Assembly (NCBI GenBank): GCA_017934845.1 | Contig: JAGBIR010000235.1 | Location: forward strand, 1 to 17,263 | Source of the DNA: Alistipes sp. | GTDB lineage: Bacteria; Bacteroidota; Bacteroidia; Bacteroidales; Rikenellaceae | DNA length: 17,263 nucleotides | Reading direction: 5' to 3' | In this document: positions 6,438 to 13,756 of the stretch, one piece after another | Position numbering within the stretch: the first letter of the stretch is position 1 | Layout of the letters: every line of letters begins with the position of its first letter | Notes under the pieces: model-generated | Databases searched by the model: none | Told to the model about the DNA's origin: nothing | Seen by the model: the letters and a program-made list of their open reading frames with translations, nothing else | Translations under genes and position numbers: made by a program

Positions 6438-7646
6438 ATGGATATCCGACTACTCATAGCGCAACGCTACCTCCGCTCACGGAACTCGCACTCGGTCATA
6501 AACCTCATCTCGAAGGTGAGCATAGTGGCTATGACGGCACCCGTGGCGGCAATGATTGTGCTTATGTCGGTATTCAACGGACTGGAGGGTATGACGCTCA
6601 AGCTCTACGATGCGGTAGATGCCGACATTACCATCTCGCCCGCTTCGGGAACTACTATGCCGTCGAGCGACGAGATGTCGGCAACGATTCTCTCGACCGA
6701 GGGTGTTGAGGTGGCAACCGAGGTGCTGCAACAGGGCGCACTTGCCTCATTTCTCGACTTCCGCACCATAGTGCGCGTGAAGGGTGTCGATAACCTCTAC
6801 AAGGATGTTATCCCCATCGACGAGCAGATTGTAGCGGGTACGTTTACCACGCAGATGGAGCAGAACGACTGCGCTGTGATAGGGCCCGACGCGCTCTACA
6901 ATATGCACTTCTCGCGGCACGACTTGGGCGAAAACATCGACCTCTACGCCATCAACCGCGCGCGATTCTCGTCGCTGCTGCCCGTAGGAGGCTACACCAA
7001 ACGCACGATGCCCGTGACGGGAGTCTTTTCCATTGACAAGAGCAATGGCGATGTGGTCTTTACCTCGTTGCGTGCTGCGCAAGAGCTGTTCAACTACCCC
7101 GACCGCATATCGGCTGTGGAGTTGAAAACAGCCCCAACGGCCGACCTCGATAAGGTTGCCGACGATTTAAGGCAGCGACTGGGCGAGGAGTACAAGATAA
7201 AGACGCGCTACGAGAGCAACTCCATCTATCGCCTTATGGCACTCGAGAAGTGGGGAGTATTCTTCATCTCGGCCATAGTGCTGGCCATAGCGTCGCTCTC
7301 GATAGTGGGTACGCTGGTAATGATTATCATCGACAAGCGCGACGATGTGGCTACGCTCCGCACGCTCGGCCTTGGCGAGGAGCGAATTCGCGGCATATTT
7401 ATCACCGAGGGCTACCTGATGGCCCTTATAAGCCTTGTGGTGGGCGTTACGATTGGTGTTGCGCTTACGCTTTTGCAGCAATATCTGGGCATTGTAAGGC
7501 TCAACACCCTGACGCTTATGGTTGATGCCTACCCCGTAGAGTTGCGCCTGAGCGATGTGGTGCTGACCATTGTGGCATACGCCCTAATAGCTGCGGCAAT
7601 TACCCGACTGACGGTTGGAAGTATGATGCGCGAGGAGCGAAAGTAA
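6438..7646 (+). CDS. FtsX-like ABC transporter permease (LolC/LolE type)
   Basis: A 402-residue inner-membrane protein with the four-helix MacB/LolCE/FtsX topology. A first transmembrane helix at about 27-47 (ending VLMSVFNGLEGM) is followed by a large periplasmic domain (about 50-265), then three helices at about 272-298, 325-350 and 372-395. The N-terminal MDIRLLIAQRYLRSRNSHSVINLISKVSI and the cytoplasmic loop IDKRDDVATLRTLGLGEERIRGIF are family hallmarks; the latter is the coupling-helix region that contacts the ATPase. Family knowledge suggests extraction of lipoproteins from the inner membrane toward the outer membrane. No ATPase gene is adjacent, so its LolD-like partner must be encoded elsewhere. 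Its place between rbfA and a lipoprotein gene fits an envelope role. Confidence 0.9.
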   Translation: MDIRLLIAQRYLRSRNSHSVINLISKVSIVAMTAPVAAMIVLMSVFNGLEGMTLKLYDAVDADITISPASGTTMPSSDEMSATILSTEGVEVATEVLQQGALASFLDFRTIVRVKGVDNLYKDVIPIDEQIVAGTFTTQMEQNDCAVIGPDALYNMHFSRHDLGENIDLYAINRARFSSLLPVGGYTKRTMPVTGVFSIDKSNGDVVFTSLRAAQELFNYPDRISAVELKTAPTADLDKVADDLRQRLGEEYKIKTRYESNSIYRLMALEKWGVFFISAIVLAIASLSIVGTLVMIIIDKRDDVATLRTLGLGEERIRGIFITEGYLMALISLVVGVTIGVALTLLQQYLGIVRLNTLTLMVDAYPVELRLSDVVLTIVAYALIAAAITRLTVGSMMREERK

Positions 7647-7655
7647 GATAAAAGA

Positions 7656-8576
7656 ATGAGAAAAATGATTTACTTTATGAGATATTTCTGGTACACACTT
7701 TTGGCCACCACACTGCTCGCGCTGGGCAGCTGCGAGAGCCGCAAGACCATCCCCGACGACGAGCTGGCCGACATCTTCCACGATGCTGTGCTGGTAAACG
7801 CCTACATCGGTAACCAACATTTTCGACTCGACTCGATGAATATCTACGAGCCAATTTTCGAGAAGTATGGCTACACGACCGAGGATGTGCGTTATACGAT
7901 TTCGAGCTTCCTGCGTCGCAAGAGTGCCAACCTGAGCGACGTGGTTGACGATATGATTAAGAGCATCGAGCAGGAGTACGACCTGCTAAAGATTGAGGTT
8001 GCCAAGCTCGACACCATCGACGATGTGGCAAAGCGCGTTGGCTACCGCCGCATTATGAACGACACTACCCATATCGAGATTAAGAGCAAGCGCGACACAG
8101 CAAAGTTGCGCCACAAGATTGAGTTTCAGGGTGCCGGCGAATACTCGCTTGGCGCGACGTTCAGCATCGACAAGAACGATAAGTCGCGCGGCCGCCGTAT
8201 GACTCTTAGAAAGATGCTCCGCGACTCGTCGATGCAGACGGTTTACAGCACCTCGATGAGTTACCGCGAGGATGGCTTCGCAACGGGTAAGGTTACCATC
8301 TCGGAGCGCGATGCCGAGAACATCATCGGCATGGAGCTATACTTCGACGACTTCTCGCAGGTCTCGAAGAAGATGAGCAAGGAGTATCCCCGCCCGAAGG
8401 TCTCGAAGATGACCATCAAGTCGATTGTCGTTGACTACACCCCAACGCTCGAGAAGTGTATCGAGGATTTGTATGAGCAGCAGCTTGGCATACGCATTTT
8501 TGCCGACACGCTCATCCGCTCGATTGAAAAACAGGATATTCCAGAGAGTAAAGATAGTAACGATATTAAAGAGTAA
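7656..8576 (+). CDS. DUF4296-domain lipoprotein
   Basis: A 306-residue protein of unknown function. A hydrophobic signal ends in the lipobox LGSC, giving lipidation at C26. Residues about 30-115 match the DUF4296 pattern known from Bacteroidetes lipoproteins: IPDDELADIFHDAVLVNAYIGN, then SMNIYEPIFEKYGYTTEDVRYTISSFLRRKSANLSDVVDDM. The remainder (about 150-280) is a less conserved beta-rich and charged region. In-frame ATGs also lie at 7665 and 7677; I chose 7656, 9 bp after the permease stop, but the shorter forms would also carry the signal. Its position directly after a LolC/E-like permease is notable because that family handles lipoproteins. Confidence 0.85.
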   Translation: MRKMIYFMRYFWYTLLATTLLALGSCESRKTIPDDELADIFHDAVLVNAYIGNQHFRLDSMNIYEPIFEKYGYTTEDVRYTISSFLRRKSANLSDVVDDMIKSIEQEYDLLKIEVAKLDTIDDVAKRVGYRRIMNDTTHIEIKSKRDTAKLRHKIEFQGAGEYSLGATFSIDKNDKSRGRRMTLRKMLRDSSMQTVYSTSMSYREDGFATGKVTISERDAENIIGMELYFDDFSQVSKKMSKEYPRPKVSKMTIKSIVVDYTPTLEKCIEDLYEQQLGIRIFADTLIRSIEKQDIPESKDSNDIKE

Positions 8577-8581
8577 AGGCA

Positions 8582-9724
8582 ATGGGAGCTACACGATTCA
8601 TTGCAGCCCACTACCTTATCGACCGCGGTGAGGTGATTCCGCGACCAATAGTTAAGGTTGATGCCGATGGCACAATCCTGAGCGTTGAGCAGTGGGAGCG
8701 ACTCGACTCGATGGCAAACACCGAGTTCTATGGCGGAGCAATATGTGCCGGAATGGTCAATGCCCACTCGCACGTCGAGCTGTCGTACCTTCGCGGAGCC
8801 ATACCCTCGGGTACGGGTTTCGCAGGCTTTGCCCGCGCCATAGGTCAGGTGAGAGGCAATTTCAGCGCAGAGCAACGCCAGCGGGCAATGGAGGCAGCCG
8901 ACCAAAAGATGTGGCAGGAGGGTGTTGCAGCCGTTGCCGACATAGTGAACGACTCTTCGACGGTCGATATGAAACGTCGCAGCGCGATTCACTACCACTC
9001 GATGGTCGAGGTTTTTGGCCTTAACTCGTCGATAGAGCCATCGCAGCAGATAGCCCGCGAGTTTGGCGATGCCGACCTTACCACCCACTCGACCTACTCG
9101 ATTCAGGATGGTGTGTTCCGCCAGATAGCCGACGAGTGCCGAGGCCCGCTGTCGATTCACTTTATGGAGTCCGACGACGAGGCTGCCCTCTATCGGGGCG
9201 AAGGTTCACTCGCGGCGTGGTATGAGCGAATGGGCTGGAGGTGCGACTTTCTGCACTACGGCTCGCCCGCACAACGTGTGATAAGCTCGGTAGCACCCTA
9301 TAAACGCATTATGCTCGTTCATAACTGCTGCGTTAGCGAGCAGGAGGTGCAGCAGCTCGAACAACACTTCGATGAAGGCCCCAGCTGGGTGTTGTGTCCT
9401 CGCTCGAACGACTACATTTCGGCTCTGCGGCCACCTGTCGAGATGTTGCGACGCGCGGGCGCGCGTATATGTATAGGAACAGACTCTCTGGCGTCGAACT
9501 CCTCGCTCTCGATGATTGACGAGCTGAAGTGTTTTTCCGATGTGCCGGCTCGCGAAGTGCTGAAGTGGGCGACAATAAATGGTGCCGAGGCTCTTGGCCT
9601 AAGGCAGCAGCTCGGCTCGATTGAGAAGGGTAAGCGTCCGGGCGTGGTCTTGATTGACAAGGTGGTGAAACGCGGCGACGAGCTGTATATTGCCGATGAT
9701 GCCGTAGCGCGACGCTTGGTTTAG
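8582..9724 (+). CDS. Metal-dependent amidohydrolase (cytosine deaminase/chlorohydrolase-like)
   Basis: A 380-residue amidohydrolase-superfamily enzyme, probably deaminating a nucleoside, base or related small molecule. Metal and catalytic elements are visible in order: NAHSHVELSYLRGAIP with metal ligands H62 and H64, THSTYSIQD, SIHFMESDDEAALY with H193 and a nearby Glu, LVHNCC with H247, LCPRSN, and GTDSLASNSSLSMIDELK with D301. The C-terminal EALGLRQQLGSIEKGKRPGVVLID is the usual return to the beta-sandwich domain. This arrangement is shared by S-adenosylhomocysteine, aminodeoxyfutalosine and guanine deaminases and by chlorohydrolases, so substrate cannot be assigned here. It starts 5 bp after the DUF4296 gene and is the last gene of the tightly spaced run; 200 bp of non-coding sequence follow. 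Confidence 0.88.
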   Translation: MGATRFIAAHYLIDRGEVIPRPIVKVDADGTILSVEQWERLDSMANTEFYGGAICAGMVNAHSHVELSYLRGAIPSGTGFAGFARAIGQVRGNFSAEQRQRAMEAADQKMWQEGVAAVADIVNDSSTVDMKRRSAIHYHSMVEVFGLNSSIEPSQQIAREFGDADLTTHSTYSIQDGVFRQIADECRGPLSIHFMESDDEAALYRGEGSLAAWYERMGWRCDFLHYGSPAQRVISSVAPYKRIMLVHNCCVSEQEVQQLEQHFDEGPSWVLCPRSNDYISALRPPVEMLRRAGARICIGTDSLASNSSLSMIDELKCFSDVPAREVLKWATINGAEALGLRQQLGSIEKGKRPGVVLIDKVVKRGDELYIADDAVARRLV

Positions 9725-9924
9725 CCTCTTACACTCCGAAAGGAGCTGCCCCGAAAAAGAGCCCAAAAGGGAGTCGACAAAGGGTGTGAAAGAGAAAAAA
9801 GATTAAGATTTTGATTTTTTTAATTCGGAATTTAACCGCACAACAACGCCCCGCAGACGAGTTGCCCCGCAGCTTTTGGGAGGGGTGAAAATAGAGAAAA
9901 AGTAACATAAAAATATAATAGAAA

Positions 9925-10452
9925 ATGGAACTCAAACAGATTCTTTCGTCGCGTCGCAGCACGCGAAAATTCTTGGAGCGCGAGGTTGAGCGCGCAAAAT
10001 TGGAGCGCGTAATAGAAATGGCACTTACCGCTCCCTCGTCACGCAACACACGCTCGACACGCCTGTGGGTAGTTACCGACAAGGGCCAATTACAGACCAT
10101 ATCGGAGATGCGCGATTATGGTGCTGCGTTTGTGAAAAACGCCCCTGTAGCTATTCTGGTGATGGGTGACAAGGAAAAAAGCGACCTCTGGCTGGACAAC
10201 TGCGCCATCACGGCAACCACCCTTCAGCTCGCCATTGTCGATGAGGGCCTGGCATCGTGCTGGGTACACGTCAACGACCGCCCCGTAAAGAAGGATGAGC
10301 TCGAGGGCGAGAAGGCCGACTGCTTCTTACGTCGCGAGTTGCAGATTCCCGAGCGTTATGGCATCTTGTGCGCCGTAGCTCTGGGATATTCCGATTTCCA
10401 GCCTGCACCACTGCCCGCCTATGAGGGTGAGGAGCGAGTAAAATGGTTATAA
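9925..10452 (+). CDS. Nitroreductase-family flavoprotein
   Basis: A 175-residue FMN-dependent oxidoreductase of the nitroreductase fold; the members reduce nitro compounds, quinones, flavins or other substrates using NAD(P)H, usually as dimers in the cytosol. The N-terminal SSRRSTRKFLEREVERAKLERVI and ALTAPSSRNTRSTRLWVV carry the Arg/Ser residues that bind the FMN phosphate. DNCAITATTLQLAIVDEGLASCWVHV and IPERYGILCAVALGY are the usual central helix and C-terminal FMN-contact segments. Length fits the short subfamily. It has its own 200-bp upstream region, so it probably begins a new transcript, with folE 30 bp downstream. The natural substrate cannot be read from the sequence. Confidence 0.9.
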   Translation: MELKQILSSRRSTRKFLEREVERAKLERVIEMALTAPSSRNTRSTRLWVVTDKGQLQTISEMRDYGAAFVKNAPVAILVMGDKEKSDLWLDNCAITATTLQLAIVDEGLASCWVHVNDRPVKKDELEGEKADCFLRRELQIPERYGILCAVALGYSDFQPAPLPAYEGEERVKWL

Positions 10453-10469
10453 TGCCATTTTTGCGGGTA

Positions 10470-10500
10470 TTGTTTTTTTGTAATGAAAATATTAAATTTG
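10470..10500 (+). promoter_or_regulatory. Possible -33/-7 promoter overlapping the folE start
   Basis: TTG at 10470-10472, 20 bp, then TAAATTTG at 10493-10500 fits the Bacteroidetes pattern TTTG / TAnnTTTG with acceptable spacing. The -7 box overlaps the annotated first codons of folE (ATG 10483), so if it is active, translation would have to begin at ATG 10504 or 10507 or later on a nearly leaderless transcript. Chance occurrence in T-rich sequence is quite possible. Confidence 0.25.
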
Positions 10501-11121
10501 CAAATGATGGAGGAGGCGATAACGAATTATAAGCGCGAAGACGTCTATGACGCCGAGCGTATCGAGAAGCTGGCATATCACTATCGTGAGATTCTCTCGC
10601 TGCTTGGTGAGGATGCCTCTCGTGAAGGACTTATCAAGACACCCGAACGCGTGGCAAAGGCTATGTCGTTCGTTACAAAGGGTTACTCGCAGAACCCTAT
10701 CGAGATTATTAACTCGGCAATTTTCCGCGAGGAGTACCAGCAGATGGTGCTGGTGAAGGATATTGAGCTATTTTCGATGTGCGAACATCACCTGATGCCC
10801 TTTGTCGGCAAGGCCCACGTGGCCTACATCCCCAACGGTCGCATCACGGGTCTCTCGAAGATTGCCCGCGTGGTAGAGTGTTTCGCCCGCCGCTTGCAGG
10901 TGCAGGAGCGTCTGACGGTACAGATTCGTGACTGCATTCAGGAGGCACTTAACCCGATAGGTGTTGCGGTGGTTATCGAGGCAAGCCATATGTGTATGCA
11001 GATGCGCGGTGTGGAGAAGCTCGGCTCGGCAACTACAACGTCGGCCTTTACGGGCGTATTCCTTAAGGATACCCGTACGCGTGAGGAGTTCCTGACGCTC
11101 ATCAGCAACAAATACCGATAG
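10483..11121 (+). CDS. folE: GTP cyclohydrolase I
   Basis: Converts GTP to 7,8-dihydroneopterin triphosphate, the first step of folate (and other pterin) synthesis; family members form cytosolic toroidal decamers. The 212-residue protein contains [20 protein letters not shown], then the zinc-site motif [21 protein letters not shown] with C100 and H103, [22 protein letters not shown], and [10 protein letters not shown] with the third zinc ligand C171, followed by the [10 protein letters not shown] end. These identify the zinc-dependent FolE1 type. ATG 10483 gives a 7-residue extension over ATG 10504 and 10507; the conserved region begins later, so the exact start is uncertain. It lies 30 bp after the nitroreductase gene and 30 bp before the EEP lipoprotein gene. 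Confidence 0.96.
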   Translation: MKILNLQMMEEAITNYKREDVYDAERIEKLAYHYREILSLLGEDASREGLIKTPERVAKAMSFVTKGYSQNPIEIINSAIFREEYQQMVLVKDIELFSMCEHHLMPFVGKAHVAYIPNGRITGLSKIARVVECFARRLQVQERLTVQIRDCIQEALNPIGVAVVIEASHMCMQMRGVEKLGSATTTSAFTGVFLKDTRTREEFLTLISNKYR

Positions 11122-11151
11122 GTGTGAACAAAAACTTAAAACTACTTTAAT

Positions 11152-12237
11152 ATGAAAAAATTTCTCTCGTTTGCAGCTTTTTCGCTAATGGCGATGATGG
11201 CCTTGTCGAGCGTTGCATGCTCGGAGGATGACAAGAAGGAGGAGAATCTGTGGGAAGTCCCCTCGGAGGATCAGATTATCACAATCGAGCCCTCGTATGC
11301 CGTAACCGAACTTAAGGTTATGTCGTTTAATATCCTTACCAACGGTAACAGCGGTACGGAAAACAACTGGGACAAGCGTAAAGATGTTATCATCGATATG
11401 ATTAATGAGGAGGCTCCCGCAATCTTCGGTTTGCAGGAGGCTCGTAAGTCGCAGGTCGATTACTTGGCCGACAACCTTTTGAATTATAATTATATAGCCG
11501 TAAGCCGCGAGGATGGTGGCGAGGACTCTCCGGGTGAGCGTACAGCCGTATTCTACAACACCGACGTTGTTGAGATGATGGATATCGACGGCGAGGATTA
11601 TCACACTTTGTGGCTCTCGGAGACCCCCACTCAGCCCTCTATCGGCTGGAACGACGAGGTTAGCGAGTTGGGAGGCCGTTACAAGCGTACCTACACATGG
11701 TCGTTGTTCCGCGTTAAGGAGACCGATGCCGAGGTATTGTTCTTCAACACCCACCTCGAGTATGGTCACCACGTAGGTATCTACCAAAAGCCCCGTACCG
11801 AGTCTATCAAGCAGATTTTGGCGAAGATAAGGTCGGTTACAACACCCAATCGTGCCGTTGTTTTCTGTGGCGATATGAATCAGGCTTATGGTCACGAGAT
11901 GTTCGACCCCTTGTATAACTGGGGTATGTTCGACTCGCGCGAGAAGGCTGAAGAGTATATTAGCTTGGCTAACCTGTGGGGCAACACTTGGAGTGACTAT
12001 GGTAAGGCTGAGGCCGAGGATGATCCAAAGTTGAGCAACATCCCCGACAAGAACCGCCACGTCGAGGATACAAAGGTTAACATCCGCCAGATTGACTACA
12101 TCTTCCTGAAGAACTGTAACGTTAAGTTCCACAAGATTCTCAACGATGAGAAGTGGCGCAACAACGGTTACTACCTGTCGGATCACCACCCCGTAACAGC
12201 TACTATCTCGTGGGGTGATATAACTCCGGGTGAGTAA
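11152..12237 (+). CDS. Endonuclease/exonuclease/phosphatase-family lipoprotein
   Basis: A 361-residue exported hydrolase of the EEP superfamily (DNase I, sphingomyelinase, inositol-phosphate phosphatase fold). The signal ends LSSVAC, giving lipidation at C23. The following SEDDKKEE is acidic in the way of Bacteroidetes surface-export signals, so it may face outward (inference). Catalytic motifs appear in order: LKVMSFNI, FGLQEAR (metal-binding Glu), FFNTHLEYG (catalytic His region), FCGDMNQ (Asp/Asn), IDYIFLKN and SDHHPVTATI (Asp/His pair). Such Bacteroidetes proteins often act on phosphate esters or phospholipids rather than DNA; the substrate is unknown. A strong terminator follows, then a paralogue with the same order of motifs (12313). 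Confidence 0.9.
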   Translation: MKKFLSFAAFSLMAMMALSSVACSEDDKKEENLWEVPSEDQIITIEPSYAVTELKVMSFNILTNGNSGTENNWDKRKDVIIDMINEEAPAIFGLQEARKSQVDYLADNLLNYNYIAVSREDGGEDSPGERTAVFYNTDVVEMMDIDGEDYHTLWLSETPTQPSIGWNDEVSELGGRYKRTYTWSLFRVKETDAEVLFFNTHLEYGHHVGIYQKPRTESIKQILAKIRSVTTPNRAVVFCGDMNQAYGHEMFDPLYNWGMFDSREKAEEYISLANLWGNTWSDYGKAEAEDDPKLSNIPDKNRHVEDTKVNIRQIDYIFLKNCNVKFHKILNDEKWRNNGYYLSDHHPVTATISWGDITPGE

Positions 12238-12252
12238 ATAAACAAATAGTGT

Positions 12253-12292
12253 AAAGCAGTGACAAACCGCAGAGCTTGTTGCTGCTTTTTTT
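12253..12292 (+). terminator. Intrinsic terminator after the EEP lipoprotein gene
   Basis: The left arm AAGCAGTGACAA (12254-12265) pairs with TTGTTGCTGCTT (12276-12287) over 12 bp with two G-T wobbles and a 10-base loop. It is followed by a T-run to 12292. It starts 16 bp after the stop codon and would separate the two EEP genes into different transcripts. Confidence 0.88.
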
Positions 12293-12312
12293 AACCCTAA
12301 ACCCAACCTACT

Positions 12313-13296
12313 ATGATTAGAAAAATTCTAACCCTTTGTGCCGTTTTCTGCGCGTTGATGACGGCCGATATGGCTTTTGCTGCCGCGCCGCTGAAGGTGG
12401 TGTCGTTTAATATTGTGGTAAGTAACCACGAGACCGAGAATGGCTGGAACATCCGTAAGAGTGCCATCGCAAACTTCCTCAACGAGGAGAAACCCGACGT
12501 TGTGGGCTTGCAGGAGGCTACTTATATGGAGATTGTATATCTGCTCGAGCAACTGCCCGACTACGCCTATTATGGCGTGAGCCGCGACACAGGTAAGGCA
12601 GGCGACAGGGGCGAATATACCGCGATTCTTTATAACAAGCAGACCATCGAACCTATGCAGCAGGGCGAGTTCTGGCTTTCGCCTACGCCCGACAGGCCTT
12701 CGCGCAGCTGGAACGACGAGCAGCAGACAAAGATTGAGCCCCACCCGGGAGCTATGAAGTATAATCGCGTTTGTACGTGGATGCAGCTCAAGCATAAGCC
12801 CTCGAAAAAGGAGTTTTTCCACTTCAACACCCATCTCGAGTTTGGCTATCACGCCAACTACAACCTCGGCCAGACAGCTCGCGAGAAGGGAGTGGAGCTG
12901 ATTGTCGAGCGTATGAAGCAATTGACGGGCGAGAGTGCCGTAATCCTTACGGGCGATATGAATCAGGTGTCGGGCGACAAGTGCTTCAACCCCGTATTCG
13001 AGTGGGCTATGAAGGATGCACGCATCGAGGCAAAGCGCGTTGTGAGCGAGGAGAACCGCAACAGTGTAACGTGGAACGGCTTTAACTTCAATTCGGGTCA
13101 GGCTTCGAATATCGAGAAGGAGGAGAAGAGCAAGGGTCCGGGCAACTTCCATATGATTGACTACATTTTCTATAAGAATTGTAAGGCTATGGAGTACCGC
13201 ACCGTACGCGATAAAATTTATGACAAGGAGCCCGTCGTCGAGGGCATTCCCTATATGTCGGACCACTACCCCATTATGGCAATCTTAAAGTTGTAG
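12313..13296 (+). CDS. Secreted endonuclease/exonuclease/phosphatase-family hydrolase (paralogue)
   Basis: A 327-residue EEP-superfamily enzyme. A Sec signal peptide ends AFA before AAPLKVVSF, with no lipobox cysteine, so the mature protein is predicted periplasmic or secreted. Motifs: LKVVSFNI, VGLQEATY (metal Glu), HFNTHLEFGYH (His), LTGDMNQ, MIDYIFYKN and MSDHYPIMAI. It aligns by eye with the neighbouring lipoprotein over nearly the whole mature length, including SRxxG, the WLSxTP segment and WNDE, so the two are a tandem duplication that diverged in cell location. It lies between two intrinsic terminators and is therefore probably a single-gene transcript, but I see no clear promoter box in the 20 bp left between terminator and start. 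Confidence 0.9.
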   Translation: MIRKILTLCAVFCALMTADMAFAAAPLKVVSFNIVVSNHETENGWNIRKSAIANFLNEEKPDVVGLQEATYMEIVYLLEQLPDYAYYGVSRDTGKAGDRGEYTAILYNKQTIEPMQQGEFWLSPTPDRPSRSWNDEQQTKIEPHPGAMKYNRVCTWMQLKHKPSKKEFFHFNTHLEFGYHANYNLGQTAREKGVELIVERMKQLTGESAVILTGDMNQVSGDKCFNPVFEWAMKDARIEAKRVVSEENRNSVTWNGFNFNSGQASNIEKEEKSKGPGNFHMIDYIFYKNCKAMEYRTVRDKIYDKEPVVEGIPYMSDHYPIMAILKL

Positions 13297-13317
13297 GGTT
13301 ATATCTCTTTATATTTT

Positions 13318-13349
13318 ATCCGCTACCTCGTCGGGGTGGCGGATTTTTT
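13318..13349 (+). terminator. Intrinsic terminator after the second EEP gene
   Basis: ATCCGCTACC (13318-13327) pairs with GGTGGCGGAT (13335-13344) through ten base pairs, one of them T-G, around a seven-base loop. It is followed by five further T residues. It is one of the clearest terminators in the window and marks the left boundary of the repeat island. Confidence 0.93.
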
Positions 13350-13351
13350 AG

Positions 13352-13359
13352 TATCTTTG
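13352..13359 (+). promoter_or_regulatory. TAnnTTTG box at the left edge of the repeat island
   Basis: TATCTTTG fits the Bacteroidetes -7 consensus exactly and lies 3 bp after the terminator T-run. No TTG is found 19-21 bp upstream, where the terminator stem lies. If active, it would transcribe the repeat island toward the DUF559 gene. Confidence 0.25.
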
Positions 13360-13360
13360 T

Positions 13361-13395
13361 GTGCAGGAAACAGCCGTTACGGCCGATTCCTGAAG
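13361..13395. repeat. GTAAC-loop hairpin repeat, inverted copy
   Basis: A near-perfect inverted repeat: CAGGAAACAGCCGTTAC followed by GGCCGATTCCTG. On the - strand it reads as the same family as 533-583 (stem-GTAAC-stem-TTTCCTG), here with TTCCTG on both flanks. It is followed at 13393-13420 by a module (AGCATAATAGTGGAAATGAC, then AGCAAGA) that closely matches 581-608 and partly 17151-17165. Confidence 0.75.
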
Positions 13396-13422
13396 CATAA
13401 TAGTGGAAATGACAGCAAGATA

Positions 13423-13559
13423 AAACTCTCCCCCTAAGATAGGGGGAGTCCCGAAGGGGTGGGGTATGATTTTTTGAATGTAAATTATGCCTGCCGGATG
13501 GGAATGTTATACCCCTCTGTCACTTGCGTGACATCTCCCCTATTTTAGGGGCGAAGTTT
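13423..13559 (+). repeat. Composite R-spacer-L palindromic element 1
   Basis: The R half (13423-13469) begins AAACTC, holds the hairpin CCCCCTAAGATAGGGGG and ends GGGGTATGA. The spacer includes TGCCTGCCGGATGGGAAT. The L half (13509-13559) begins ATACCCCTC, holds TGTCAC-TTGC-GTGACA and CCCCTATTTTAGGGG, and ends GAAGTTT. R and L are approximate reverse complements, so the whole 137 bp can fold into one long imperfect hairpin as well as into small ones. The spacer is almost identical to that of the copy at 14184-14324. Confidence 0.9.
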
Positions 13560-13574
13560 GAGTTAGTAAAATAT

Positions 13575-13706
13575 AAACTCTCCCCCTAAGATAGGGGGAG
13601 TACCCGAAGGGGGTAGGGGTATGACTGCAAGAATAACTTGCAGAGCGGTAATGATAATACCCCTCTGTCACTAACGCGACATCTCCCCTATATTAGGGGC
13701 GAAATT
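13575..13706 (+). repeat. Composite R-spacer-L palindromic element 2
   Basis: Same architecture as the element at 13423, which ends 15 bp upstream. R runs 13575-13624 and includes ACCCGAAGGGGGT; L runs 13657-13706. The spacer differs: it contains the perfect inverted repeat CTGCAAG-AATAA-CTTGCAG and resembles the sequence before the L unit near 602-630. The L end has GAAATT instead of GAAGTT and its inner hairpin TGTCACTAACGCGACA has one mismatch, so this copy is slightly decayed. Confidence 0.9.
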
Positions 13707-13717
13707 ATTGATTATAC

Positions 13718-13740
13718 AAAATTCTCTTAAAGAAAGGGGA
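13718..13740 (+). repeat. Degenerate R-like fragment before the DUF559 gene
   Basis: AAAATTCTCTTAAAGAAAGG followed by GGA resembles the start of an R unit (AAACTCTCCCCTTAAGATAGGGG) with several substitutions. It lies 17 bp before the DUF559 start codon. The similarity is short, so it may be coincidence. Confidence 0.4.
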
Positions 13741-13756
13741 AAATGTATTAATATTT

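Noticed and set aside
5195..6457. Long open frame on the - strand (about 420 codons) across the barrel and rbfA genes
   Set aside because: It lies antisense to two well-supported genes; its protein has no recognisable motif and an odd Val/Leu-rich composition expected from the reverse of this codon usage. Similar antisense frames at 932-1720, 3071-3919, 4439-5161, 11185-12306 and 12328-13266 were rejected for the same reason.
9734..9790. Decayed R-type repeat or terminator after the amidohydrolase (CTCC-GAAA-GGAG, GCCC-AAAA-GGG, GGGTGTGA)
   Set aside because: There are only short stretches of likeness to the R unit, the stems are 3-4 bp and there is no T-run, so I could not support either call.
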